Of a stretch of 64,000 nt of DNA, positions 1-8,278 are shown in pieces. Numbering within the stretch: position 1 is the stretch's first letter; each line of letters begins with the position of its first letter. Source of the DNA: [Streptosporangium] indianense (GTDB taxonomy: Bacteria; Actinomycetota; Actinomycetes; Streptomycetales; Streptomycetaceae). The position numbers and the translations under genes were made by a program. Under the pieces are notes generated by a model that did no database searches, had not been told where the DNA came from, and saw only the letters and a list, made by a program, of their open reading frames with translations. The DNA lies in assembly GCF_021474405.1 (NCBI RefSeq), contig NZ_JAKEIO010000009.1, positions 31,290 through 95,289 of the forward strand. Reading direction: 5' to 3'.

Positions 1-240
1 CCGGGGCAGCATGTCCTGACACCCGTACCGGCCGTCAGCGCACCGGTTCGCTCACAGGGGCCCTGGGCGTGCACCACCTCACCACCCGGTCCGAGACGGG
101 CTTTGGGAGCTGATTGCCCGTGAGATCTCGACGAAGGTGTCCGATCAATCCGGGCGGGTCACTGTGCCGCTGTGCCCCGGTGCCCGATCGCTCGGGTCCC
201 GGGGCACGGCTGGGTGGAGCACAACACTGCTGACCAGTGA
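1..240. other. Non-coding edge
   Basis: No convincing gene is visible between the window edge and the stop codon of the DNRLRE/DUF6528 gene. Open frames here are antisense or out-of-frame extensions. The stretch probably holds the 3' flank of that minus-strand gene, but no clear hairpin terminator was found. Confidence 0.5.
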
Positions 241-2079
241 TCACTGATAGGCCGGTACGGCCCAGGTGGCCTTGTAGCGCCGGTCCAGGATGTTGGCCGA
301 GTGGATCGAGTATGGGCCGCTGGTGCCGATGAAGCGGATCCACGCGGTGTCCCAGGAGTTGGTGCCCGGCCTGTCCTGTGTCTCGGGGCACCCTGCTGAG
401 CAGGTGGAGATCACGCGGTCCGTTGTGGGGTCGTTGCCGACGCTCTTGATGACCGTACGCTTTGCCACCTGGGCCCGGTTCGCATAGTTCGTGCACCAGT
501 GTTTTTCGGCGTCCCCGGTGACGTACTCGGGCAGCGGCCAGGCGCCCTGGGAGTCGTCGTAGCAGTCGGCGGCGCCGCTCTTGGAGAACTGGACGATGCC
601 GGCGTTGGCACCGATCCAGAACCGGTCGGGGTTGCCGTAGACCGGCGTGATTTCGTGGCCGTACGCCTTGCTGCCGCCGGCCTGCTTGGGAAGGGGCCAG
701 GATTCCCCCCACTTGAGTCGGCCGTCGGTGTAGTCGTACCGGACCAGAAGCTCGTCGCCGACGGCCCACACCGAGTTGCTGCTCGGGTCGTAGAGGACCT
801 CGTGCGCGCCGGCGAGGGAGGTTGCTTGAACGGGGGTGGCGCTCCAGTTGCCCGGGGTGCCCTGGGCCTTGGAGTAGACCGCGAGTCCGCCCTTGATCCC
901 TTCGGAGCCGAAGGTCCGCTCGGCGAACGCGGCGATGACCGTACCGTCCGGCAGCATCTCGACCCCGTGCAGGTCATTTGGATCGCCCACGTTGATGGCC
1001 CAGTGGTATCCGGCGAGGGCCGGGTATGGAATCACCCCGATGAATCCGCTGGTGCCGTCGCCCGTGACCAGGACCTGTCCGCCGTGTGTGCCGCCGGGGC
1101 GCAGCTTGTGCGAGGTTCCGCCGGCCCACGAGTCACCCTTCAGGGTCGTGTCGAAGACCGAGTGGTAGGTGTCGGGGATCCACCGCTGGTACGGGCCCGA
1201 GGCGGGCCAGACGTCCGGGTCGGTGGAGTCGAGGAACTCCAGTGCCGAGTGCGCCGTGGGGTAGTTGTTCGGGTACGTCGGGCCGTGCACGTTGCCCGAG
1301 ATGATCGGCGTGGAGCCGGTGTTGAACTCGACCTCCAGTGTCGGGGCGTTGTACGCGGCGTGGCACGCGTAATCGGCCGACACCGGGTTCATGGAGCAGA
1401 AGTCCTTGTAGCTGGCGCTGGTGTCCTCCTGCGCCGAGAACCTGATGCCGTAGTTGGGGAAGGAAGCATCGTTGGCCCAGGCCTTCACCCAGTCGGTGAT
1501 GTCGATGCGCTGGATGCCGTTGGACGCGGCGGGGTTGGTCTTCTTCGGGACATCCGGGCAACTGGGGTGGCCGAGGCCGAACCATGTGCCTTTGCCCGCG
1601 CCGACGGTTGGCTGGTTGGCCCAGGTGATCGTGGACTGGTTCCACGGCTGTGTCACCGGGTAGACGCCCATCCAGGCCTTCGCGTCGCACTCGGAGACGA
1701 AGGAGTTGTAGACACGCAAGGTGGCCTTGGAGATCGGAGCTCCGCGGAGCTTGGAGACGTCGAAGTGCATGAAGCTGCGGTACTTCGTGGTGCCGTTGTC
1801 GGGCGTACCGACGTGCAGGAGATGCCCTTGCGAGTGGTCGGCGTTGTCCGCGTTGGTGATGTAGGTGTCCTGCAGCCGCTTGATGATGTTGCGTGGCCCT
1901 GTCTGAGCCATGGGGGACGCGGTGGGCGTCGCTGCCGCCACGGTCCCTGTCGGCGTGGCCGTCTCGCCGGTTTCGGCCGCCTGGGCCGCCGGGACGAGTA
2001 ACGATGCCAGGAGCGCTGCTCCGCCTCCCGCCGCTGCAAGGCATCTCCTCAGAAGACGCCGTGAGGTGTTGCGATACAC
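241..2079 (-). CDS. Secreted DNRLRE / DUF6528 protein
   Basis: A 612-residue exported protein. The GTG start at 2079 is chosen because GAGAGG lies 10 bases upstream and a twin-arginine-poor but clear signal peptide follows (RRLLRR, then an Ala/Leu-rich core, AQA cleavage near residue 34). Residues about 65-225 look like a DNRLRE domain, a beta-rich module of extracellular actinobacterial proteins (TYITN, YRSFMHFDVS, NQSTITWANQP). Residues about 235-610 resemble the DUF6528 beta-propeller-like family (HWAINVGDPNDLHGVEMLPD, GAHEVLYD, YGHEITPVYGNPDRFWI). The propeller may bind or cut a polymer outside the cell; no catalytic residue can be named. The open frame extends upstream to 2493, but that part lacks coding character. 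The start overlaps the end of a small secreted ORF. Family calls are from memory of conserved motifs. Confidence 0.85.
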   Translation of the reverse strand: MYRNTSRRLLRRCLAAAGGGAALLASLLVPAAQAAETGETATPTGTVAAATPTASPMAQTGPRNIIKRLQDTYITNADNADHSQGHLLHVGTPDNGTTKYRSFMHFDVSKLRGAPISKATLRVYNSFVSECDAKAWMGVYPVTQPWNQSTITWANQPTVGAGKGTWFGLGHPSCPDVPKKTNPAASNGIQRIDITDWVKAWANDASFPNYGIRFSAQEDTSASYKDFCSMNPVSADYACHAAYNAPTLEVEFNTGSTPIISGNVHGPTYPNNYPTAHSALEFLDSTDPDVWPASGPYQRWIPDTYHSVFDTTLKGDSWAGGTSHKLRPGGTHGGQVLVTGDGTSGFIGVIPYPALAGYHWAINVGDPNDLHGVEMLPDGTVIAAFAERTFGSEGIKGGLAVYSKAQGTPGNWSATPVQATSLAGAHEVLYDPSSNSVWAVGDELLVRYDYTDGRLKWGESWPLPKQAGGSKAYGHEITPVYGNPDRFWIGANAGIVQFSKSGAADCYDDSQGAWPLPEYVTGDAEKHWCTNYANRAQVAKRTVIKSVGNDPTTDRVISTCSAGCPETQDRPGTNSWDTAWIRFIGTSGPYSIHSANILDRRYKATWAVPAYQ

Positions 2080-2342
2080 GTTGCGTTGACCTCTCGTGAT
2101 CTTGATCCGGTATCGACAATAGGGACAGTCGCTCGGCCGGGTGACGGCCCGCAGAGGGCCTGACTCCACGTGCGCCAGGAAGCGCTCGAGGCGTCTGCGT
2201 CGGTCGCCTTCGGGGTGCCGTCCAACCACACAGTTCGCGCGTTGTACGCCGTGTCCGCAGCGATCGCCGGACTCTCCGCGAACGTCACGACCGCCGTTGC
2301 TGCCGCCGCAAAGGTCGCCAGCTTGCCGATTGTCCCCGCCAT
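2049..2342 (-). CDS. Small putative secreted protein, possibly a remnant
   Basis: This 97-residue ORF starts at an ATG preceded by a strong site (GGGAGG, six-base spacer). Residues 1-28 form a textbook signal peptide (MAGTIGKL, a hydrophobic Ala/Val run, ending SPAIA). The mature part begins ADTAYNARTVWLDGTPK and then becomes Arg/Ser-rich and irregular, so the 3' half may be out of frame after an indel. The ORF overlaps the start of the downstream DNRLRE gene by about 31 bases, so the two could be co-transcribed. It was not recognised as a family member. It may be the surviving 5' end of a larger secreted gene. Confidence 0.5.
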   Translation of the reverse strand: MAGTIGKLATFAAAATAVVTFAESPAIAADTAYNARTVWLDGTPKATDADASSASWRTWSQALCGPSPGRATVPIVDTGSRSREVNATCIATPHGVF

Positions 2343-2487
2343 TCGGTGCCTCCCGTGAAATGAGGGAGTGGTCGGGGCCTGTCCCGAACCATGCGCCTCG
2401 ACAAGAACAGACGGCGCTCCACCGTGAGTGACCGTCAGGTGCCCCCTCCAACTGGGGCGACTGAACCTCTGCCACACTAGCAACGAT

Positions 2488-2503
2488 TTTCACTTAAGTG
2501 AAA
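2488..2503. promoter_or_regulatory. Perfect 16-base palindrome upstream of secreted genes
   Basis: TTTCACTTAAGTGAAA is a perfect inverted repeat, AT-rich in a GC-rich context, lying about 145 bases upstream of the small secreted ORF. Its position suits an operator for the 2342/2079 transcription unit. The rest of the 2343-2778 gap contains no gene. Confidence 0.5.
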
Positions 2504-2778
2504 GTCCATCTCATGAGTATGTATCACGTGCCCTGATATGCACAGGCGTTCCGGTTCAGCCTCTAGGTCTGGTTCCGCTCAAGTGCATGTTTATGTGCCT
2601 TCGCGGAGCTGATGTCTCCACCAGGATGGGGCGTGTGCGGATCCATCGGGGAGCGGAGTCCGCCGCGAAAGATGCGACCGGCTTTTCTTAACGTCCGCGC
2701 AGGCGGCGCACCGACACCGCACACGCGGCGGGGCTGGATAATGTCCGAACAGCAGGAGGCATCGAGAGGTGAGCGAGC

Positions 2779-3219
2779 GTGAGTGAGACCGAAGGACGCC
2801 GGCTGGCCGCCCGCCTCGAGTACCTCTTCGAGCACGTGCAGCCGCTGGGCCGACGCCACACCCTTCAGGAAGTGGTCGACGGCATCAAGGCGGTCGACGA
2901 GCGTGGAGGCGTTTCCCTATCGGTGGGCCGGCTGTCGATGCTGATGAACGGCAAGGCGCCAAACCCCACCGTCGGGACGCTGCGCGCACTCGCCGACTTC
3001 TTCGGCGTGCCGGTTGGCTACTTCGTCGACGACGCCGTCGCTGACCGGACCATGGCCCAACTCGCCCTCATTACCGCCATGCGCAACAACGACGTCAAAG
3101 CGGTCGCGCTACGCGCGGCGGCGGTGGCCACGCTCTCCGCCCATGGTCTCGACGTGGTACGCGGGCTCGTCGAACAGTCCGCCGACCAGGCAGGACAACA
3201 CGCCGAGCGGGAAGCTTAG
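2779..3219 (+). CDS. XRE-family helix-turn-helix regulator
   Basis: A 146-residue cytoplasmic DNA-binding protein. The GTG start at 2779 follows GAGAGG. The helix-turn-helix spans about residues 25-85: LQEVVDGI, then SVGRLSMLMNGKAPNPTVGTL, then RALADFFGVPVGYFVDD, the typical ending of actinobacterial XRE domains. The last 60 residues are Ala-rich helices, probably for dimerisation. It is the first gene of a three-gene unit with a HEXXH metallopeptidase and a polytopic membrane protein. In ImmA/ImmR-like systems such regulators are cleaved by the neighbouring peptidase; that relation is inferred here from the gene order only. Confidence 0.85.
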   Translation: MSETEGRRLAARLEYLFEHVQPLGRRHTLQEVVDGIKAVDERGGVSLSVGRLSMLMNGKAPNPTVGTLRALADFFGVPVGYFVDDAVADRTMAQLALITAMRNNDVKAVALRAAAVATLSAHGLDVVRGLVEQSADQAGQHAEREA

Positions 3220-3281
3220 ACTTCCCTCCCACAGGCTATGACGGCGCGGCACGCCGTCGAGGGGGCGGAGGAAGGGGCACG

Positions 3282-3854
3282 GTGCGGGACGGTTTCCGGT
3301 TACGGGCAGAGTCCTGGTCCGACTTCCGTACTCGGTCCGACGCCATCCTGGACGCCCTCCCCCTCGGGCAGTCGCAGACCATGACGATCGACTCGCTGTG
3401 CGCTGCGATCGAGCAACAGCACGGCAGGCGGCTGCATCTGTCACCCCTGCCGAAACAGGCGGGAGCCGCCGCCAACCTGTGCGGACTTTGGGTCCGCACC
3501 GGCCACACCGACCACATCTTCTACGAGACCTCCACCAGCACCTTCCACCAGCGGCACATCATCCTGCACGAGATCTCCCATCTTCTGCTCGACCACACGA
3601 CGGACCGCCACGGCGGCACCTTGCCCGGGATGGAATCGCTCTTTCCCGACCTCGACCCAACAATGGTCCGCAGACTGCTCGCCCGCGGCCGCACCGACTA
3701 CAGCGAACTGCAGGAATTGCAAGCGGAGCTGATGGCCACCCTGATCCACCAGCGGTCGACCGACCACGCCTCACATGCGGTTCCGACGGCCCACAAAAAG
3801 TCCGAGAGCCTCGACCGGCTGGCCCGCGCCCTCGGACTGGTGCACCCTCGATGA
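3282..3854 (+). CDS. ImmA/IrrE-like zinc metallopeptidase
   Basis: A 190-residue soluble protein. The zinc motif HEISH (residues 96-100) sits in RHIILHEISHLLLDH, and a candidate third ligand, E149, lies in ELQAELMATL, matching the ImmA/IrrE arrangement. The central part (CGLWVRTGHTDHIFYE) forms the usual beta-sheet before the active-site helix. ImmA-type enzymes cleave partner repressors, so the upstream XRE protein is the obvious candidate substrate. The stop overlaps the ATG of the membrane protein gene (ATGA), so the two are translationally coupled. GTG at 3282 has GGGGCAC-rich sequence upstream but only a weak Shine-Dalgarno. Confidence 0.85.
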   Translation: MRDGFRLRAESWSDFRTRSDAILDALPLGQSQTMTIDSLCAAIEQQHGRRLHLSPLPKQAGAAANLCGLWVRTGHTDHIFYETSTSTFHQRHIILHEISHLLLDHTTDRHGGTLPGMESLFPDLDPTMVRRLLARGRTDYSELQELQAELMATLIHQRSTDHASHAVPTAHKKSESLDRLARALGLVHPR

Positions 3855-5053
3855 CCGCGATCCGACCGTACGAGGTCGTCCTGCTCGTCCCGATGTGGTC
3901 CCTCACCATCCACACCGCCTACCGGGCTGTGCGCAGACACGCCGAACCGAAATCCGCGCCCTCTCAGTTGCTCGCCGGAGTCGTCGCCCTGGTCACCCTG
4001 TCGGTCACCGTGGGAGTCCCAGCCGTGCGCCGCGTGATCGACACCGTCACCGGCGTACAGAGCATCACCAATGTTTTCAGCCATCTGTTCGGAATGTCCG
4101 CGATCACGTGCCTGACCGCCTTCGTACGCCAGACGTCCGCCACAGCCGGCACGACTCCCGGCAGCCGAACACGCGACTGGTTACCCCTTCCGGCAGCCGC
4201 AGCCGCCCTGGGTACGGCCTTCCTGCTGACACCCCGCCCGAGCGGCGAGCAGTATCTTCTGACCACCGGCCACTCAGCGGCCCATACCGCTTACTGGGCC
4301 ACCTACATCGGTTACGTCATCTGGGGAGTGACCGCGATCGGGGTGATGTGCCTGCGGCACCACAAGCATGCCCGGCCAGGCCCCCTGCGGACCTCCCTCA
4401 ACCTGATCGGGACGGGCGCCGCGACCGCCGCCGTCTACGTCCTGCACCGGTGCGCCTACCTGATCCTGCGTGACTTCGGCATTCCGCTGTTCGAGGACGC
4501 CGTCGTCGTGCCCACCACACAGGTTCTGCTGACCGGTACACTGCTGATGTTCAGCGCCGGGATCGTCTGGCCGACCCTGGCGGACAGACGACGCGTATGC
4601 GCCGACCGCCGCAGACTACGCCGCCTCCAACCGCTGTGGCAGATGCTTACCGATGCCGTGCCTGAGGTCGTCCTTCCCCTGCCGGCCCCGCTGCGTACCC
4701 AGCCCGAACTCGTGCTGTACCGGTACCAGATCGAAATCAGTGACGCGATACTCGCCCTCGGCCCGTTCCGCAGTTCCACCGTCGAAATGACGGCGCGAGA
4801 GCAGCTCTCCGCGCAAGGGTTCACGGGTCCGCGGCTGGCCGCGGCCACCGAGGCCGTCGTCCTGCGCTGCGCCATCGCGCGGGCCTTTCTGACACAACCC
4901 ACGACGCCGCCCAAGCACCCGGAGCCTTCTCTCGGCGCCATCGCGCACAGCAGCGACCCGCTCGAGTGGCTGGAACCGCTGGCCGCACACTGCCAGCACC
5001 CGCTGGTCCGCCGCATCTCCTCGGCCCTGACTGCACCGACCGGCAAGTCATGA
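3851..5053 (+). CDS. MAB_1171c-type polytopic membrane protein
   Basis: A 400-residue integral membrane protein. The ATG at 3851 overlaps the preceding stop; the longer open frame back to 3398 is antisense-like and rejected. About seven hydrophobic segments occupy residues 5-240. A cytosolic helical domain of about 160 residues follows (LADRRRVCADRRRLRRLQPLW, LYRYQIEISDAILALGPF). This layout matches the actinobacterial family annotated as MAB_1171c putative transporters, which recur beside XRE plus ImmA-like genes. No transport substrate is known, and a sensing role is equally possible. The C-terminal domain could relay a membrane signal to the peptidase. Confidence 0.8.
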   Translation: MTAIRPYEVVLLVPMWSLTIHTAYRAVRRHAEPKSAPSQLLAGVVALVTLSVTVGVPAVRRVIDTVTGVQSITNVFSHLFGMSAITCLTAFVRQTSATAGTTPGSRTRDWLPLPAAAAALGTAFLLTPRPSGEQYLLTTGHSAAHTAYWATYIGYVIWGVTAIGVMCLRHHKHARPGPLRTSLNLIGTGAATAAVYVLHRCAYLILRDFGIPLFEDAVVVPTTQVLLTGTLLMFSAGIVWPTLADRRRVCADRRRLRRLQPLWQMLTDAVPEVVLPLPAPLRTQPELVLYRYQIEISDAILALGPFRSSTVEMTAREQLSAQGFTGPRLAAATEAVVLRCAIARAFLTQPTTPPKHPEPSLGAIAHSSDPLEWLEPLAAHCQHPLVRRISSALTAPTGKS

Positions 5054-5159
5054 AGCGGACGTGCGCAGCGCGGCCCCGTCAATTTCAACGGGCGGGGGTT
5101 CGCCGGGTGACGCAGGCGCGCGACATACCGGATCAGTGGGCCGAAGCGCAGATCCGGCA

Positions 5160-5525
5160 TGTTCTACGATAAATATTACAAAAGTCGCTTCGTTGACGAA
5201 AACGGGCACCACCTGTATCCGAGTTCGAAAGCAGCACCTGGTCGTCGAATTGAAGCGGCCCCGCACGGTGCTGTCAGAGGCGGAAGTCGCCCAGATCAAC
5301 AGCTACGCCTACGCGGTCACCACCGACGAGCGCTACCACCGTGACGACCAGACCCGGTGGGAATTCTGGCTCGTGGGCAACTCCATCGACGACGTCGTCC
5401 CATGGCAGCACCCCGGCGGCTACGTCAGGGACGACGGCCGCGTTACCATCCGCATCATCACCTGGGGCGCCATCATCGACGCCTGCGAGGAACGGCTCCG
5501 CAAGCAGCGAGAGCGGCTGAACTGT
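5160..5525 (+). pseudogene. C-terminal remnant of nuclease-like domain protein
   Basis: The frame reading HLVVELKRPR, AQINSYAYAVTTDERY, RWEFWLVGN and ITWGAIIDACEERLR matches the C-terminal domain of large ATP-binding (GHKL) proteins that carry an ExK-type restriction-like core. No start codon or N-terminal domain is present, and the upstream part lies in a different frame (FYDKYYKSRFVDENG). It is therefore a 5'-truncated, frameshifted fragment. The EXK of VVELKR is retained. Confidence 0.6.
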
Positions 5526-5637
5526 GCCTCCGACCAGACCCGCAGTATCGAACACGCCCAGGGAGTCCATGCGTACACCGACGTTGTCCCCCTGACGGGC
5601 AGAGGACAGCGCATGAGACGACCACGCCCTGAGTCGC

Positions 5638-5986
5638 TCACAGGGACGCGGGCCGGAAGCCGGCTGGGGGGAGGTCGGGCAGAAGGCGAGAGAAGTCGAA
5701 GACCGTGGGACTGGCGTTGGCAGCGGTGAGGAGCAGCCCGAGCGGCTGAAGCTTGTAGCCCCGCCACGGTGGATTGGCGTTGCGGGCCGCTCGTCGTAGG
5801 TGCGAAGGGGAGATGAAGGCCGGCGACGTCCACGAAGGGCGTGTCGGTCATGTCCCACTGCAGTTCGGTCACCTGGGGCGGCAACGAGTCGGCGGCGGCG
5901 CGTAGCGGGGGCAGGGTGTCGAAGTCGATCTCCCCGCACGGGGCGATGCGTGCGGTGGCGCCGTCGACCGTGGTGGTGATGTTCAT
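5638..5986 (-). pseudogene. Frameshifted STAS-domain anti-sigma antagonist
   Basis: The ATG at 5986 opens a STAS domain (ITTTVDGATARIAPCGEID, QWDMTDTPFVDVAGLHL). After VDVAGLHL the frame is lost near 5795-5815: one extra base separates it from the correct continuation (RRAARNANPPWRGYKLQPLG, then LTAANASPTVFDFSRLLPDL), which ends at the TGA at 5638. The phosphorylatable Ser of active antagonists is not preserved (DVAGL instead of DSSGL). It belongs to the partner-switching island that follows. Confidence 0.7.
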
Positions 5987-6103
5987 GGGGCAGTCCCCAT
6001 TTCCGGGGGTTCGTGAGCCAACGACGACGCGCCCCTGGATGGGGTGCACGACAGTGGCGGGGGCCGGGTGTCCGGGTCGGGGGCAGCGCCCGACTTCCCG
6101 AAA

Positions 6104-6126
6104 GACCAGCACCCAGGGTGCTGGTC
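6104..6126. terminator. Hairpin, possible terminator
   Basis: GACCAGCAC and GTGCTGGTC form a perfect stem around a five-base CCAGG loop. It lies in the gap between the STAS remnant and the 6385 gene and could end minus-strand transcription; no T-tract is present, as is usual in Streptomyces. Confidence 0.4.
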
Positions 6127-6384
6127 ATCTGGTTGTCTTCCCCACCGTCGCACAGACGCTGCGCGACCACGACTGCCTGTGAGGGATGTTGTGTGAAGGG
6201 CGCGGTGGCCCTGCCGCCTGGTCAATCGGAGCCTGCTCGCACATCGGGGCCGCTCCATGGCTTGGCGGCAGTCTCGCGGCTGCCGGGCGCAGCTGCCCGC
6301 AGCTCGATTGGGCGCCGGGTGCTCCCATGGCGTGCAAATGGTCGGTTACGTTCCTCTGTGGCCAGCCGCCAGCGGTAATCGGGG

Positions 6385-6669
6385 TCAGGCGGCGGGTTCT
6401 GGGTGGCGGGCTGCCTTCTTCACATCCGCATCGACTTGGCGGATCTCTCTGCCCTGCTCAAAGGCGTATGCGCTGATCGCCTCTTGGACTTCGCGGACAT
6501 CGTCGACCCAGGCCTTCCAAGCGGTGTGCCAGGCCGTGCGCTGACTCTCGGCCCACTCGTCTACGGGGCTTCGGCCGTAGTCGTCGAAGAGCTGCTGCAC
6601 ACGACCGTGCGCCTCGTCAGCCGTGCGCTGCAGTGTCACGAGGTCTTCGAAGACGGGGGCCACTTTCAC
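6385..6669 (-). CDS. Small conserved-looking hypothetical protein
   Basis: A 94-residue hydrophilic helical protein (TLQRTADEAHGRVQQLFDDY, AWKAWVDDVREVQEAISAYA), rich in charged residues and without a signal or membrane segment. The GTG at 6669 has GAGG nine bases upstream. It lies just downstream of an ATP-binding anti-sigma kinase in the same direction, 38 bases away, and is probably co-transcribed with it. Family not recognised. Confidence 0.6.
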   Translation of the reverse strand: MKVAPVFEDLVTLQRTADEAHGRVQQLFDDYGRSPVDEWAESQRTAWHTAWKAWVDDVREVQEAISAYAFEQGREIRQVDADVKKAARHPEPAA

Positions 6670-6707
6670 GCTGGTACCTCAGTGCTGCCGGGTGGAATTG
6701 CCGGCTC

Positions 6708-7163
6708 TCATCTGCGGGCTGTGTCGGACAGCGGGATGCGGGCGGTGATCCGTTTGCCGACCGGCTCCTGCTCGATGAGCAGCGCCTCGGTGGCGGCCTT
6801 GACGATCTCCAGGCCGTGCTGGCCGATTCGGCCGGGGTCGGCGGGCCGGGCCACGGGGACTGTGGGCTCGCTGTCCCACACCACAACCTCCACAATCCTG
6901 GGGGTGATGCGCAGCTCCATCAGCACCGGCCCGGGCGCGTATTTGCGGGCGTTGGTGACCAGTTCGCTGACGACGAGCTGGGTGAGGTCTCGGGCACGGT
7001 CGGGAACGACCAGGTGGTGCTCGCCGTGGGCCTGGCCGAGAAAGGCGATGGCGTGGTGTCGGGCGTCGGCGATACACCTGTCGTCGCCGCCCAGGGCGTA
7101 GCCGGCCCGCATCACGTAGCTGTCCGGCGCCGTATCAGCCTCACCGTCGGGATCCACTCCCAT
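6708..7163 (-). CDS. ATP-binding anti-sigma kinase (RsbW/SpoIIAB-like)
   Basis: A 151-residue GHKL ATPase of the HATPase_c_2 type common in Streptomyces. The N-box is LTQLVVSELVTNARKYAPG, the G1 region VVVWDSEP, and the G2 region GRIGQHGLEIVKA. Such proteins bind and phosphorylate STAS antagonists and hold sigma factors or other partners inactive. The STAS protein encoded divergently at 7341 and the PP2C phosphatase at 8279 are natural partners. The start at 7163 is the first ATG; an alternative is the ATG at residue 18. Confidence 0.85.
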   Translation of the reverse strand: MGVDPDGEADTAPDSYVMRAGYALGGDDRCIADARHHAIAFLGQAHGEHHLVVPDRARDLTQLVVSELVTNARKYAPGPVLMELRITPRIVEVVVWDSEPTVPVARPADPGRIGQHGLEIVKAATEALLIEQEPVGKRITARIPLSDTARR

Positions 7164-7340
7164 CTGCTCTGCCCCGTCCCTACTTCTTAGACCCTCCGGT
7201 ACCCCGGCTGTCCCCGTGCATGCCGCACCGATCGCATGCGAATGCGCATGCAGATGCGTCCGGCCGTATCAGTGGGGCACAATCACCCCCGCGTGTCCCG
7301 CCCCCGAAGGGGGCAAGCCTAGATCGCAGCCGAGGAGAAC

Positions 7341-7706
7341 GTGCCCCACACCGAGCAAGCCGACCGGCCGGATCGTCTCACCGTCGAAGACCACGTCGTC
7401 GAGGGGGTCCGTGTCGTGACCCTGCGGGGCGAGATCGACCACGACGTCCAGGACAAGCTCAGCAAGGCCCTGCTGGGTGAGGAGGGGCCGGTGCCGGCGC
7501 GGATCGTCGCTGATCTCACGGGGGTGACCTTCATGGACTCCAGCGGCCTCAACGTCTTCGTCGCCGCCTATCAGCAGGCGAGGGACGCAGACGGGTGGGT
7601 GCGCATCGCCGGAGCCCAGCCATCCGTTCTGCGCGTGCTGCACATGACCGGCGTCGATGAACTCATCACCTGCCACCCCAGCGCGGAGCAGGCCCTGACC
7701 GCTTGA
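7341..7706 (+). CDS. STAS-domain anti-sigma factor antagonist
   Basis: A 121-residue single-domain STAS protein. The GTG at 7341 follows GAGGAGAAC. The conserved phosphorylation motif is intact: VTFMDSSGLNVF, with the Ser after Asp as the expected kinase target. The domain also shows VVTLRGEIDHDVQDKL and LHMTGVDELI. It would be phosphorylated by an RsbW-like kinase (7163) and reset by a SpoIIE-type phosphatase (8279), releasing sigma factors by partner switching. Confidence 0.9.
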   Translation: MPHTEQADRPDRLTVEDHVVEGVRVVTLRGEIDHDVQDKLSKALLGEEGPVPARIVADLTGVTFMDSSGLNVFVAAYQQARDADGWVRIAGAQPSVLRVLHMTGVDELITCHPSAEQALTA

Positions 7707-7708
7707 GC

Positions 7709-8050
7709 CTATCCGGCCTGGCCCGAGTCGTGGTCTCGGCGCGAACGCCGCTGCACGGCCGCATCCAGCTCCCTGCCCACAGGATCCGTCAGTGGTTCCC
7801 CCAACGCCCAGCCGATCACCGTCTCCGCGACGGAGTGCAGCTTGATGTTGGTCTGCTGGGAAACCTCGCGCAGCACCTCGAACCCGGCGGCCGGCGCGAT
7901 CCGGTGGACCGCGATGAGCACGCCGATGGCCTGGTCGACCGTCGCGTGAGAGGCGACCGCGTGGCGCAGCTGGTCGTTCTCCTGCTGCAACTGGGTGGGC
8001 GAGGCCTCGCCCCTTCTCTCGGGCAGCTGTGGCGTGCGGGAGGTCGTCAT
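7709..8050 (-). CDS. ANTAR-domain RNA-binding antiterminator
   Basis: A 113-residue protein; the ATG at 8050 is preferred over the upstream ORF start. Residues about 20-85 form an ANTAR domain: QQENDQLRHAVASHATVDQAIGVL, then GFEVLREVSQQTNIKLHSVAETVI. ANTAR proteins bind paired RNA hairpins to prevent termination. No receiver or GAF domain is fused, so activity must be controlled by a partner. Its stop meets the end of the STAS gene tail to tail (2 bases apart). Confidence 0.85.
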   Translation of the reverse strand: MTTSRTPQLPERRGEASPTQLQQENDQLRHAVASHATVDQAIGVLIAVHRIAPAAGFEVLREVSQQTNIKLHSVAETVIGWALGEPLTDPVGRELDAAVQRRSRRDHDSGQAG

Positions 8051-8278
8051 CACCAACTCCGTCGGGGACAGGGTTCTCCTCAGACGCCTGCCCTCGACCC
8101 GTGACGCCAAGACATGTGATCTTCACCAGCCGACAACTCCGGCAGCACTGCCCGTCGACATCGGTGGTGTTCCTGTGAGGTGCCACCCGGATGGCTTTCG
8201 CACACTCGTTGCACTTAGGCTTCCGCTGGTCCGCGTCGCGCCCGGTGGCTGCGGGAGGTCAGGGAAGGTGGAAAGCCG

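Noticed and set aside
499..2001. 500-codon open frame on the plus strand
   Set aside because: Exactly antisense to the DNRLRE/DUF6528 gene; typical GC-rich shadow with Val/Gly/Arg bias and no family motif.
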